Below, piece after piece: positions 36,911-45,208 of a stretch of 64,000 nucleotides of DNA. Position 1 is the first letter of the stretch, and the number at the start of each line of letters is the position of its first letter. Under the pieces are notes generated by a model, which saw only the letters and a list, made by a program, of their open reading frames with translations, had not been told where the DNA came from and did not search any database. The position numbers were made by a program, and so were the translations under genes. The stretch is from Nonomuraea helvata (GTDB taxonomy: Bacteria > Actinomycetota > Actinomycetes > Streptosporangiales > Streptosporangiaceae), in NCBI RefSeq assembly GCF_039535785.1, contig NZ_BAAAXV010000005.1, forward strand, positions 124,001 to 188,000, written 5' to 3'.

Positions 36911-36973
36911 GCCGGCGGGTCGCGGAGCACCCCACCGCCGGCGATGCGGGACGGCTGAGCAAGCGCCGTCCCG
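36911..36973 (+). promoter_or_regulatory. Two successive hairpins in the methylase leader
   Basis: GCCGGCGG/CCGCCGGC (36911-36942) and CGGGACGGC/GCCGTCCCG (36947-36973) form perfect 8- and 9-bp stems. The second ends 12 bases before GAGAAGGA, the ribosome site of the methylase gene, and has no T tract. It could shield that site or simply slow RNA polymerase. Confidence 0.45.
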
Positions 36974-36997
36974 GGTCGCGACGTGGGAGAAGGACAG

Positions 36998-38125
36998 TTG
37001 CATACGTTTGCTGTGGCCAGGGCCGTGCATGGCATCGAGCCCCTGGTGGCCACGGAGATTCGACGTTCCCGGCTGGGCGTGGTGCGTGGGGTGCGCCATC
37101 GCGAGGTCTGGTTCGAGGCCTCGCCGGGGGCCGACCTGATGAGCCTGCGGACGGCGGACGATCTGCTGCTCGCCGCCGCCGTGGTGGACGGGATCGGTCA
37201 CGACCGCTCCGCGCTGCGCCGGCTGGCGCGCGCGGTCCGCGCCATGGATGTGGACGGGTTCGCGCATCCGGGGAGTGCGGTGGAGGTGTCGGCCTCGTTC
37301 GTCGGGCGCCGTAACTACACCCGCTTCGAGATCGAGGACGCGGTGGGGGCCGAGCTGGCGCGGCCGCTGCGGCTGCCGTACCACTCCAGGAAGGACGGAG
37401 CACGGCCGCCTCGGGACGCCATGTCGTGGCGGGTCACCATCGAGGGCGACCAGGCGCTCATCGCGCTGAGGCCGGCGGCGCGGCCGCTGCACCGGCGGGC
37501 GTACAAGACGGCCTCGATCCGGGGCACGCTGCACCCGCCGGTGGCCGCGGCCATGGCGGCGCTGGCCCGTCTCGGGGATGCCGGGACGGTGCTCGACCCG
37601 TGTTGCGGGGCGGGCACCACGCTGATCGAGGCCCACGCGCTGGCGCCCGGCGCGCGCCTGCTGGGCTTCGACCACGACCCCGCCGCCCTGCACGCGGCGG
37701 CCTCCAACGCCCGGACCGCCGGAAGCGCACCGCCCCCCGCCGGATGCTTCCACGGAGAGCGCGCCGCGCACCCGTCGGACAACGGCAAGGGGCGCGGGCT
37801 CTTCGCGAATCCGCGCAGCGCGGAAGGCCGGGCGTCGTTCGGGTGGGCCGCGGCGGATGCCGGGCGGATTCCCATGGCCGGAGGGGGCGCGGACCGGGTG
37901 CTGGTGAACCCGCCCTGGGGGCGGCAGGTGCCGCCGCGTGGGCTGCTGGCCCGGGACCTCGGCCCGCTGTGGCGGGAGGTCCGGCGGGTGCTCGCCGACG
38001 ACGGGGTGGCCGTGGCGCTGGTGCACGACGAGATCCCGCCGGGGTTCGCGGTGGAGGAGGCGGTGCGGGTCAGCCTGTCGGGGCGGCACCCCGTCATCGC
38101 GGTCCTCAGGAAAGCGCGGAGGTGA
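36998..38125 (+). CDS. THUMP-like/UPF0020 RNA methyltransferase
   Basis: The protein of about 375 residues has an N-terminal THUMP-like part (VARAVHGIEPLVATEIRRS, later RRNYTRFEIEDAVG) and a Rossmann methyltransferase domain with motif I DPCCGAGTTLIEA, GFDHDPAAL, and the catalytic-type NPPWGR (motif IV). This is the TrmN/Trm11/UPF0020 layout that methylates guanosines in tRNA or rRNA with SAM. TTG 36998 is chosen because GAGAAGGA lies at ribosome-site distance; GTG 36983 would overlap it. A proline/glycine-rich insertion (about 245-275) in the catalytic domain is unusual. Target RNA is unknown. Confidence 0.8.
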   Translation: MHTFAVARAVHGIEPLVATEIRRSRLGVVRGVRHREVWFEASPGADLMSLRTADDLLLAAAVVDGIGHDRSALRRLARAVRAMDVDGFAHPGSAVEVSASFVGRRNYTRFEIEDAVGAELARPLRLPYHSRKDGARPPRDAMSWRVTIEGDQALIALRPAARPLHRRAYKTASIRGTLHPPVAAAMAALARLGDAGTVLDPCCGAGTTLIEAHALAPGARLLGFDHDPAALHAAASNARTAGSAPPPAGCFHGERAAHPSDNGKGRGLFANPRSAEGRASFGWAAADAGRIPMAGGGADRVLVNPPWGRQVPPRGLLARDLGPLWREVRRVLADDGVAVALVHDEIPPGFAVEEAVRVSLSGRHPVIAVLRKARR

Positions 38126-38152
38126 CCGGCGACGGCACCGGGCGCCGCCGCC

Positions 38153-39034
38153 TCAGGAGGTGAACCCCAGCGGCCGGACCTGGGTCATCTCGGCTGCGGA
38201 CGGGGCGCCGAGCCAGTCCAGGATGAGGCGGTTGACCTCGGCCGGGCGCTCCAGATGGAGGAAGTGCCCGGCACCCGGCACCTGGAACGCCTGTGAGCCG
38301 GCGGGCAGGTGGCTCAGCGCGTTTTTGGCCAGCTCGGGACTCAGGCACCCGTCCTGAGCGCCGTGCAGGTAGAGGACCGGGCCGGTGATGCCGCCCTCCA
38401 GCGCCGGGTAGCGGCCGGAGGGCGGCGTGGTGCCGAGCATGGCCCGGTAGTAGCCGAGTGCCGCGCTCAGGTTGGCGGGCTCGCCGATGCTGCGCCGTAC
38501 GAACTCCAGGTCCTCGCTCGGGTCGTACCCCGGCGACCACTCGCGCCAGAGGTTCTCGAGGAAGCCGGGGGTCGCGACGGCCGCCTCGCCCAGGTACGTC
38601 TGGAAGAGGAAGACGTAGAAGGACCGCTTGAGCTGGTCGTACTCCAGGAAACCGGCGCCGAGCGCGCCGGGCGGCGGCACGGCCAGCGTGACCGCGCGGC
38701 GGAAGCGGCCGGCCAGGTGGTACACGGGGAAGGCGCCCCAGTCGTGCCCGATGACGACCGCGTCCTGGTCGCCGCCGAGCTCCTCGTGCAGCGCGCGGAC
38801 GTCGGCGACCAGCGCGGCGTCCTCGTACGCGCCGTCGGCCGGCACCTCGGTGGGCGCGTAACCGCGCGTGAACGGCGCGACCGCGCGGTAGCCGCGCTCG
38901 GCCAGCGCGGGCATGAGGTGCCGCCAGGTGTGTGCCGTGTCGGGGAAGCCGTGCAGGCACAGCGCCAGCGGCCCCTCACCAACCGTCAGATACGCGAACT
39001 CCACACCGTTGGCGTGGATAGTCCTGATCTCCAT
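38153..39034 (-). CDS. Alpha/beta hydrolase, epoxide hydrolase-like
   Basis: The 293-residue protein has the hydrolase fold: oxyanion motif LCLHGFPDTAHTW, nucleophile Asp in VIGHDWGAFPVYHLA (the epoxide hydrolase/dehalogenase form rather than Ser), VLYLHGAQDG with the acid and the catalytic His in GAGHFLHLERP. Cap-domain tyrosines that activate epoxides are probable but not located with certainty. It would open epoxides or hydrolyse related substrates. The ATG at 39034 follows TAGGTT by eight bases, so it is near-leaderless. It sits 61 bp downstream of the second P450 and could act on its product. Confidence 0.88.
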   Translation of the reverse strand: MEIRTIHANGVEFAYLTVGEGPLALCLHGFPDTAHTWRHLMPALAERGYRAVAPFTRGYAPTEVPADGAYEDAALVADVRALHEELGGDQDAVVIGHDWGAFPVYHLAGRFRRAVTLAVPPPGALGAGFLEYDQLKRSFYVFLFQTYLGEAAVATPGFLENLWREWSPGYDPSEDLEFVRRSIGEPANLSAALGYYRAMLGTTPPSGRYPALEGGITGPVLYLHGAQDGCLSPELAKNALSHLPAGSQAFQVPGAGHFLHLERPAEVNRLILDWLGAPSAAEMTQVRPLGFTS

Positions 39035-39042
39035 GAATGCGA

Positions 39043-39048
39043 AACCTA
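39043..39048 (-). promoter_or_regulatory. -10 element (TAGGTT) before the epoxide-hydrolase-like gene
   Basis: On the minus strand TAGGTT ends eight bases before ATG 39034, which would make the message leaderless or nearly so and independent of the P450 upstream. Confidence 0.45.
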
Positions 39049-39094
39049 GCATTCGGCCCGCCTCAGGAGTACCAGTGAGGAGATCTGGCGCCGG

Positions 39095-40348
39095 TCAGAA
39101 GGTGTAGCGCATGTGCTTGATGCCGTTGATGAAGTTGGACAGCAGGTAGTCGGGCTCCCCCACGGACTTGATGTGCGGCAGCCGGGTGTACAGCTCCCGG
39201 AACATCACGGTCATCTCCCTGCGCGCCAGGTGCGCCCCCAGGCAGTAGTGCGGCCCGGGGCCGCCGAACCCGACGTGCGGGTTGGGGTCGCGGGTGATGT
39301 CGAACGCGTCCGGGTCCGAGAAGACCGCCTCGTCGCGGTTGGCGGAGTTGTAGAAGAGCAGAACCTTGTCGCCCTTCTTGTACCGAGTGCCGTTCATCTC
39401 GTGGTCCTGCGTCAGCGTGCGGCGGAACTGGATCACCGGCGTGGCGTAGCGGATGATCTCGTCGCACGCGGAGACGATGTGGCCCTCGAAGTTGTTCATC
39501 AGGATCGCGCGCTGGTCAGTGTGGTCGGTGAAGAGCTTGAGCCCGTGCGCGATCGCGTTGCGGGTGGTCTCGCTGCCCGCCACCACGAGCAGGATGAAGA
39601 ACGAGCCCAGCTGCTGCGGGGTGAGCCGTTCCTCGCCGTTGACCAGCAGGCTCACCAGGTCGCCCGTGGGCCGCTTGCGCCGCTCGTCGCCCAGGCGGGC
39701 GGCCAGCCGGTTGAGCGAGTAGCCGGCGCGCATCAGCTTGGCCAGGCCCTTGGCGACGTTGCGGCGGGTGAGGTCGGGGGCGACGCCGGTGTACTCGGGG
39801 TCGGTGTTGCCCAGAATGATGTTGGTGTTCTGCAGGACCATGTCATGAGATTCGGGCGGAATCCCCATCATGTCGCAGATCACCCGCACGGGAAGCCGGG
39901 CGGCCACCTGAGCGACGAAGTCGCCCGGACCGTCCTCGATCGCCTTGTCCACGATCTCGGCGGCGGCCCTGGCCAGGTCCTCTTCCATCTTCGACAGGAT
40001 GCGCGGCGTGAACGCCCTGGACACGATCCTGCGTAACTGGGCGTGCCGGGGGTCGTCCATGTTGATCATGGAGCCGAAGTACTGGCTCAGCCAGCGCGGC
40101 ATGTCGGGAATGCTGTTGGAGCACGGCTCGCTGCTGAACACGGCCGCGTTCCTGCTGGCTTCGATCACGTCGGCGTGGCGTACGAGCGCGTAGAAGCCCG
40201 GGCCGCCGCCGACGAACGGCACGACCTGCTCCCGCATGAAGACCGGGTGGTCCATCTGCCTCAGCCTGCGAAAGGCCTCTGCACGCTCGGCCTGTGGCAG
40301 ACCCCAGAACGGGATCTGCGACAGGTCCAGGTCCGCGGTCAGCGTCAT
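39095..40348 (-). CDS. Cytochrome P450 (CYP124/125/142-like clan), copy 2
   Basis: The 417-residue protein carries LLVVAGSETTRNAIAHG, DEIIRY and the heme loop GFGGPGPHYCLGAHLARREM. Shared stretches with the first P450 (EYFGSMINMDDPRHA-like QYFGSMINMDDPRHAQLR, CDMMGIP, DITRDPNPHVGFGGPG) show that the two are recent paralogues. A role in hydroxylating branched or steroid-like chains is inferred from the clan. ATG 40348 has AGAAGG ten bases upstream. It lies 42 bp after the GMC oxidoreductase gene and 60 bp before the epoxide-hydrolase-like gene, suggesting joint expression. Confidence 0.93.
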   Translation of the reverse strand: MTLTADLDLSQIPFWGLPQAERAEAFRRLRQMDHPVFMREQVVPFVGGGPGFYALVRHADVIEASRNAAVFSSEPCSNSIPDMPRWLSQYFGSMINMDDPRHAQLRRIVSRAFTPRILSKMEEDLARAAAEIVDKAIEDGPGDFVAQVAARLPVRVICDMMGIPPESHDMVLQNTNIILGNTDPEYTGVAPDLTRRNVAKGLAKLMRAGYSLNRLAARLGDERRKRPTGDLVSLLVNGEERLTPQQLGSFFILLVVAGSETTRNAIAHGLKLFTDHTDQRAILMNNFEGHIVSACDEIIRYATPVIQFRRTLTQDHEMNGTRYKKGDKVLLFYNSANRDEAVFSDPDAFDITRDPNPHVGFGGPGPHYCLGAHLARREMTVMFRELYTRLPHIKSVGEPDYLLSNFINGIKHMRYTF

Positions 40349-40372
40349 ACCACCCAAGCCTTCTGCAAGTAA

Positions 40373-40385
40373 CCACTTACGTCAA
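40373..40385 (-). promoter_or_regulatory. Motif shared with the other P450 promoter
   Basis: TTGACGTAAGTGG on the minus strand is identical to that upstream of the first P450, at nearly the same distance from the start codon (24 against 22 bases). Overlapping it is the palindrome AAGT-AACC-ACTT (40367-40378). Confidence 0.55.
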
Positions 40386-40390
40386 GGGAC

Positions 40391-41935
40391 TTAAGGCGCC
40401 TTCCTTATCAAATCAGCGCCTTTCTCGCCGATCATAATGGCCGGTGCGTGAGTATGTCCGCGATTCAACGTCGGCATGATCGAGACGTCCACCACTCTGA
40501 GCCCTTCGACGCCGCGCACCCGGAGCGAGGGGTCGACCACGGACGCGTCGTCGGTCCCCATGCGGCAGGTGCCGACCGGGTGGTAGAGCGTCTCGCCGCG
40601 CTCGCGGACCCACCGCGCCAGCTCCTCGTCGCTCTCCGGCGCCCAGTACGGCGCCATCGGCCCGCCCGCGTACGGCTCCATCGCCGCCGTGGCGAAGACC
40701 TGCTTGGCCATCTTCAGCCCGGCGACCAGGCGCTTGGCGTCGGCCTCCGCGGTCAGGTAAGCGGGGTCGATGACGGCGTCCCTGCCGTTGAGCCCGACTC
40801 TGCCGCGGCTCTCCGGCTGCAGCAGCACGACGCCGACGGTGAGCCCGTGGCCGGTCGGCGGGGTGAGCCCGTGGTCGACGAACGGCACGGGAGCGAAGAT
40901 CAGCTCGACGTCGGGCGCGGGCTCCTCGTGCGAGGTCCTGATGAACGCGACGGCCTCCCCCACGTTTGTGGTGAGCATGCCGGAGCGCAGGACGATGTAC
41001 CGCAGCAGGTTGCTGATCGACTCGGCCTTGGTCAGCGTCACCGGCTGCTTGCACTCGACGAACACGCCGCTCGAGAGGTGGTCCTGCAGGTTCTTGCCGA
41101 CCTCGGGCAGCTCGTGCACGATCGCGACCCCGGCGTCGCGCAGCTCGCCGGGCGCGCCCACGCCCGAACGCATCAGCAGGTACGGCGAGCCGATCGCGCC
41201 GGCGGCCAGGATGACCTCCCTCCTGGCCCTGACCTGGGCGCCCCCGCTGTGCTCGATGCCGGTCGCGCGCCTGCCGTCGAACACCACCCGGTCCACGGTC
41301 GCCCCGGTGATCACCTGGAGGTTGGGCCGCGACGCGGCCGGGCGCAGGTAGGCGTCGGCCGAGCTCCACCTGCGGCCGCGGTACTGGGTGACGGGCGTGG
41401 GAGAGCAGCCCTCGTTGGAGCGGCCGTTCAGCTCGCCGAGGCGGGTCAGGCCGAGCTCCTCGCAGGCCCTGAGGAAGGCGGCGGTGGTGACGTTGGGGCT
41501 GCGCAGCTCGGAGATGTAGAGGGGCCCCGAGGTGCCGTAGACGTCGCCCTCGTTGCTGCCGACGCGGTGCTCGGCCCTGGTGAAGTACGGCAGGACGTCG
41601 TCGTACGACCAGCCGGGAACGCCCCACTGGTCGTAGTCGCGCTGGCAGCCGCGCACCCACATCTGGGCGTTGAGCGAGGACGAGCCGCCGATCACGCGGC
41701 CTCTCGGCCAGTAGAGCTTCCTGCCGGACATCTCGCCCTGTTTGGCCGTCGTGTAGTTCCAGTCGTAGTCGGTCTTGAAGAGCTTGGCGAAGCCCGCGGG
41801 CATGCGGATCTCCAGCTTGTCGTCCTTCCCGCCCGCCTCGACCAGCGCGACCGACACGCCGGGGTCCTCCGAGAGCCGGTTGGCCAGCACGCACCCCGCG
41901 GACCCCGCTCCTACGATCACGTAGTCGTACTCCAT
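40391..41935 (-). CDS. GMC-family FAD oxidoreductase (choline dehydrogenase-like)
   Basis: The 514-residue protein begins with the FAD-binding DYVIVGAGSAGCVLANRLSED and has the GMC signatures YWPRGRVIGGSSSLNAQMWVRG and GAIGSPYLLMRSGVG. The active-site region includes LYHPVGTCRMG near residue 455. Enzymes of this type oxidise alcohols to aldehydes or further. Position upstream of a P450 and near an acyl-CoA ligase suggests it oxidises the alcohol made by hydroxylation, which is inference. The ATG has a GGAGGAGCC site. The upstream region has an AAGTA/TACTT inverted motif (41947-41963). Confidence 0.92.
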   Translation of the reverse strand: MEYDYVIVGAGSAGCVLANRLSEDPGVSVALVEAGGKDDKLEIRMPAGFAKLFKTDYDWNYTTAKQGEMSGRKLYWPRGRVIGGSSSLNAQMWVRGCQRDYDQWGVPGWSYDDVLPYFTRAEHRVGSNEGDVYGTSGPLYISELRSPNVTTAAFLRACEELGLTRLGELNGRSNEGCSPTPVTQYRGRRWSSADAYLRPAASRPNLQVITGATVDRVVFDGRRATGIEHSGGAQVRARREVILAAGAIGSPYLLMRSGVGAPGELRDAGVAIVHELPEVGKNLQDHLSSGVFVECKQPVTLTKAESISNLLRYIVLRSGMLTTNVGEAVAFIRTSHEEPAPDVELIFAPVPFVDHGLTPPTGHGLTVGVVLLQPESRGRVGLNGRDAVIDPAYLTAEADAKRLVAGLKMAKQVFATAAMEPYAGGPMAPYWAPESDEELARWVRERGETLYHPVGTCRMGTDDASVVDPSLRVRGVEGLRVVDVSIMPTLNRGHTHAPAIMIGEKGADLIRKAP

Positions 41936-42130
41936 GGCTCCTCCAAGTAACTTGGTACTTGCTTACTCCAGGCGGGCGGACGCGTCCATATGCAGTTGTG
42001 ACCTCGCTTTACCTATGGTGGTCCGCGTTCAGCGGAACACCACAGGGGCGGTGCCAACTTGCCCCTACCGGTCGGTATGGGAGGGCTGCAAGGATGGCGC
42101 TCGAAGCCCGGCTTAGAGGAGGAAGGCGTC
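41936..42130. promoter_or_regulatory. Divergent promoter region of the GMC and acyl-CoA ligase genes
   Basis: AAGTAACTTGGTACTT (41945-41960) is an inverted repeat (AAGT...ACTT, with AAGTA halves) close to the GMC start. The half-site AAGTAAC also occurs before the second P450, so a common regulator is possible. No further element was found. Confidence 0.4.
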
Positions 42131-43666
42131 ATGCTGAACCTGTCCATCGTCCTCGAGGACAGCGCCAGGAACACCCCCGACGGTACGGCTGTCGTCTTCG
42201 GCGACATGCGGCTCCCGTACTCCATGATCGACGCCGTCGCCAACCAGGTCGCGAACCTGCTGGTCTCCCGGGGTGTCGGCAAGGGGGACAAGGTGGCGCT
42301 GGCGTGCCCGAACCTGCCGTACTTCCCGTTCGTCTACTTCGGCATCCTGAAGGCCGGGGCCACGGTGGTGCCGCTCAACGTGCTGCTGCAGTCGCGGGAG
42401 ATCGCCTACCACCTTGAGGACAGCGACGCCAAGGCGCTGTTCTGCTTCGAGGGCACGCCCGAGCTGCCGCTGGGTGAGCGCGGCAAGGCGGGTTTCGAGG
42501 CGGCGCCGGGCTGCGAGCACTTCTTCGTGCTGCCCGCCACCCCGCTCGCGACCGAGTCCCCGTACGGCGAGTCGATCTGGGCGGCGCTGGGCGGCATGGC
42601 GAGCGAGTTCGAGACCGTGCAGACGGCCCCCGACGACACCGCGGTGATCCTCTACACCTCGGGCACCACGGGACAGCCCAAGGGCGCCGAGCTCAGCCAC
42701 CAGAACATGCTGCTGAACGCCATGGTCAACGACAAGATGTTCCCCCGCACCGACGGCGGCGACACGTATCTCGCGGTGCTGCCGCTGTTCCACTCCTTCG
42801 GCCAGACCGTGGTCATGAACACCGGCTTCCTGCGCGGTGCGACCGTCGTGCTGATGCCGCGCTTCGAGCCGGGCGAGGCGCTCGCGCTCATGGCCAAGGA
42901 GAGCGTCACCTTCTTCGCCGGCGTGCCGACGATGTACTGGGGCCTCCTCACCACGATCCACGCGGAGGGAGCGGAGGTGCCCCGCACCCTCCGCGTCGCC
43001 GTCGCGGGCGGCGCGTCCTCGCCCGCGGAGGTGCTCAAGGACTTCGAGCGCACCTTCGGCATCGGCATCCTGGAGGGGTACGGCCTGTCGGAGACGTCGC
43101 CGGTGGCCAGCTTCAACCAGATCCACCGCCCCACCAAGCCCGGCACGATCGGCTTCCCCATCTGGGGCGTGGAGATGAAGCTGATCGACGGCGACTGGAA
43201 GACCGTCGAGGGCGAGGGCCCCGGCGAGATCGCCGTCCGCGGCCACAACATCATGAAGGGCTACTACGGCCGCCCCGAGGCCACGGCCGAGGTGATGAAG
43301 GACGGCTGGTTCCGCACGGGCGACATCGCGACCCGTGACGCGGACGGCTACTACTCGATCATCGACCGGGCCAAGGACATGATCATCCGCGGCGGCTTCA
43401 ACGTCTATCCGCGCGAGCTCGAAGAGGTCCTGCTGACCCATGAGGCCGTGTCGCTGGCCGCCGTGGTGGGGGTGCCGAACGAGTCGCACGGCGAGGAGAT
43501 CAAGGCGTACGTCATCCGCACACCCGGCTCGACGATCAGCGAGGACGAGCTGATCGCGTGGGCCAAGGAGAACATGGCGGCCTACAAGTACCCCCGGATC
43601 GTCGAGTTCCGCGATTCGCTGCCCATGACCGCCACGGGCAAGATCCTCAAGCGCGAACTCCGTTGA
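42131..43666 (+). CDS. Long-chain acyl-CoA synthetase (FadD-type)
   Basis: The 511-residue enzyme belongs to the ANL superfamily. It has the AMP motif LYTSGTTGQPKGAELSH, EGYGLSETSPVAS (A5), DIATRDADGYYSIIDRAKDMIIRGG and the C-terminal catalytic Lys in TATGKILKREL. It activates a carboxylic acid with ATP and transfers it to CoA in the cytoplasm. Chain length is not predictable. The ATG at 42131 has a GAGGAGGAAGGC site. It is divergent from the GMC oxidoreductase and followed by a HAD-like gene overlapping its stop. Confidence 0.93.
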   Translation: MLNLSIVLEDSARNTPDGTAVVFGDMRLPYSMIDAVANQVANLLVSRGVGKGDKVALACPNLPYFPFVYFGILKAGATVVPLNVLLQSREIAYHLEDSDAKALFCFEGTPELPLGERGKAGFEAAPGCEHFFVLPATPLATESPYGESIWAALGGMASEFETVQTAPDDTAVILYTSGTTGQPKGAELSHQNMLLNAMVNDKMFPRTDGGDTYLAVLPLFHSFGQTVVMNTGFLRGATVVLMPRFEPGEALALMAKESVTFFAGVPTMYWGLLTTIHAEGAEVPRTLRVAVAGGASSPAEVLKDFERTFGIGILEGYGLSETSPVASFNQIHRPTKPGTIGFPIWGVEMKLIDGDWKTVEGEGPGEIAVRGHNIMKGYYGRPEATAEVMKDGWFRTGDIATRDADGYYSIIDRAKDMIIRGGFNVYPRELEEVLLTHEAVSLAAVVGVPNESHGEEIKAYVIRTPGSTISEDELIAWAKENMAAYKYPRIVEFRDSLPMTATGKILKRELR

Positions 43667-44091
43667 CCGGCTTGCCCGCGGGCCCGAGCCCCACGACGCG
43701 GCCTCTTGTGCTCTTCGACCTGGACAACACGCTGATCGACCGGCTGGGCGCGTTCAGGCTGTGGGCCGCCGAGTTCGCCGCGCAGCGGGGGCTGGGCGAA
43801 GAGGCGGTGCCGTGGATGGTGGACCGGGTGGACGGGTGGGCGATCTCGGGGGCGGAGGGCGTACGGAAGCCCGATGTGCGGCTCTTCGAGATCGCCGCCC
43901 GCAGGTGCGGCGCGTCTCTGCACTCCGGCGGCTGGGTCGTCGGGGACGACCCCGGGAAGGACATCGCGGGCGGACGGGACGCGGGGCTGCGGACCATCTG
44001 GATCGACCGGGGCGTCACCGGCGGAGTCGTGGCGGATCACACGGTGAGCGACGCGCGCTCCGCCATCGAGCTGCTCATCCAGCTGAACTGA
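43663..44091 (+). CDS. Shortened HAD-superfamily protein lacking the cap
   Basis: The product of about 142 residues has HAD motif I FDLDNTLIDR, motif III region GVRKPDVRLF (Lys) and motif IV GDDPGKDIAGGRDAG. Between residues 45 and 60 the protein jumps from VPWMVDRVD to GWAISGAEG, where full-length relatives (about 220 residues) have the helical cap and most of motif II. This looks like an in-frame internal deletion, so activity is doubtful. TTG 43663 overlaps the fadD TGA (TTGA); TTG 43672 is the alternative. Both starts need translational coupling because no own ribosome site is clear. Confidence 0.65.
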   Translation: MTGLPAGPSPTTRPLVLFDLDNTLIDRLGAFRLWAAEFAAQRGLGEEAVPWMVDRVDGWAISGAEGVRKPDVRLFEIAARRCGASLHSGGWVVGDDPGKDIAGGRDAGLRTIWIDRGVTGGVVADHTVSDARSAIELLIQLN

Positions 44092-44106
44092 CCCCTCCGG
44101 CCTCGA

Positions 44107-44112
44107 TAGCGT
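44107..44112 (+). promoter_or_regulatory. -10 element (TAGCGT) of a leaderless gene
   Basis: TAGCGT is followed by six bases and ATG 44119, giving a leaderless start for the phosphotransferase-like gene and separating it from the fadD operon. Confidence 0.5.
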
Positions 44113-44118
44113 GGCCGC

Positions 44119-45063
44119 ATGCGAGATCGCCCGGATTCGTGCGACGAGGAGCTGCTGCGGCCCGCGCTCGGCGCGTGGGGCATCGAGGCGGGCGCGCTGG
44201 ACTACGCGCCGGTGGGGTTCGGCGACTTCCACTGGATCGCCGACGGGCGGTGGTTCATCACGGTCGCGGACGTACGCCGCCGCAGCTTCGACGGGCTCCG
44301 GCTGGCCATGGACACGGCGGCGGCGCTGCGCGAGGAGGCCGGGCTCGACTTCGTGCTGGCGCCGCTGCGCGCGGCCGACGGCACGACGCTCCTGCGGCTC
44401 GACCGCCACCGGTGGGCGATGAGCGTCTTCCCCTTCCTGGACGGGACCTCCGGCGAGTTCGGGCAGGAGCGGACGGCCGAGGACCGGGCCGCGGTCATCG
44501 ACCTGCTCGCCGCCCTCCACGCCACCCCGCCGCCCCTCTCCACGCCCACGCGTCCGCTCGAACTCTCGGGCCGGGCGGGGCTGGACCAGGCGCTCCAGGA
44601 CCCGGGTCCGCCCTGGCTGGGCGGCCCGTACGCGGAGCCCGCCAGGGAGCTGATCGCCGAGCACGCCGGGACGCTGCGCCGCAGGTTCTCGGAGTTCGAC
44701 CGGATGGCGGCGGACACCGGCGAGCCCGTCGTGACACACGGCGAGCCGCACCCGGGCAATCTGCTGCGCTCCGGCGAGCGCCGGCTGCTGGTCGACTGGG
44801 ACACGGTCGGGCTGGCCCCGCCCGAGCGCGACCTGTGGCTGGTGGCCAGGGACGCCGACGACCTCGCCCGGTACGCCGACGCCACCGGCCACACGCCGAG
44901 CCGCGCGATTCTGGAGCTTTACCGGCTGCGCTGGGCCCTGGATGACGTGTCCGAGCTCGTGGCGTGGTTCCGCTCGCCGCACGGGCGCACGCGGGACGCC
45001 GAGGTGAGCTGGACCGCTCTCACGGGCACCCTCGAAGCCCTGGCCGACGGCGTCGTCATGTGA
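44119..45063 (+). CDS. Aminoglycoside phosphotransferase-family protein
   Basis: The 314-residue protein has the APH/choline-kinase fold. The catalytic loop is THGEPHPGNLLR (H-G-E/D-x-H-x-x-N; Glu replaces the usual Asp in the second position but His, Asn and the later Asp remain) and LVDWDTVGLAPPERDLW is the metal-binding segment. Similar proteins resemble spectinomycin kinase APH(9), though most chromosomal members have unknown substrates. It has its own leaderless promoter and ends before a terminator hairpin. Resistance activity is not claimed. Confidence 0.85.
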   Translation: MRDRPDSCDEELLRPALGAWGIEAGALDYAPVGFGDFHWIADGRWFITVADVRRRSFDGLRLAMDTAAALREEAGLDFVLAPLRAADGTTLLRLDRHRWAMSVFPFLDGTSGEFGQERTAEDRAAVIDLLAALHATPPPLSTPTRPLELSGRAGLDQALQDPGPPWLGGPYAEPARELIAEHAGTLRRRFSEFDRMAADTGEPVVTHGEPHPGNLLRSGERRLLVDWDTVGLAPPERDLWLVARDADDLARYADATGHTPSRAILELYRLRWALDDVSELVAWFRSPHGRTRDAEVSWTALTGTLEALADGVVM

Positions 45064-45161
45064 CCACCGGTCAGTCCTCCGCCGCGGCAAGCACGCCAAG
45101 GAGAAGCAGCCGGCGCGTTGAACCCCTGCTGGCGAGGGCACTCTTACGTCGAGTGAGAGCA

Positions 45162-45190
45162 CCCCGACGCCGGCTGCGTGAGCGTCGGGG
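45162..45190. terminator. Hairpin terminator between convergent genes
   Basis: CCCCGACGC pairs with GCGTCGGGG over 9 bp, with an 11-base loop, between the phosphotransferase gene and the CFA-type methyltransferase gene. Confidence 0.75.
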
Positions 45191-45208
45191 CCTCATCTGA
45201 AACTGCGA

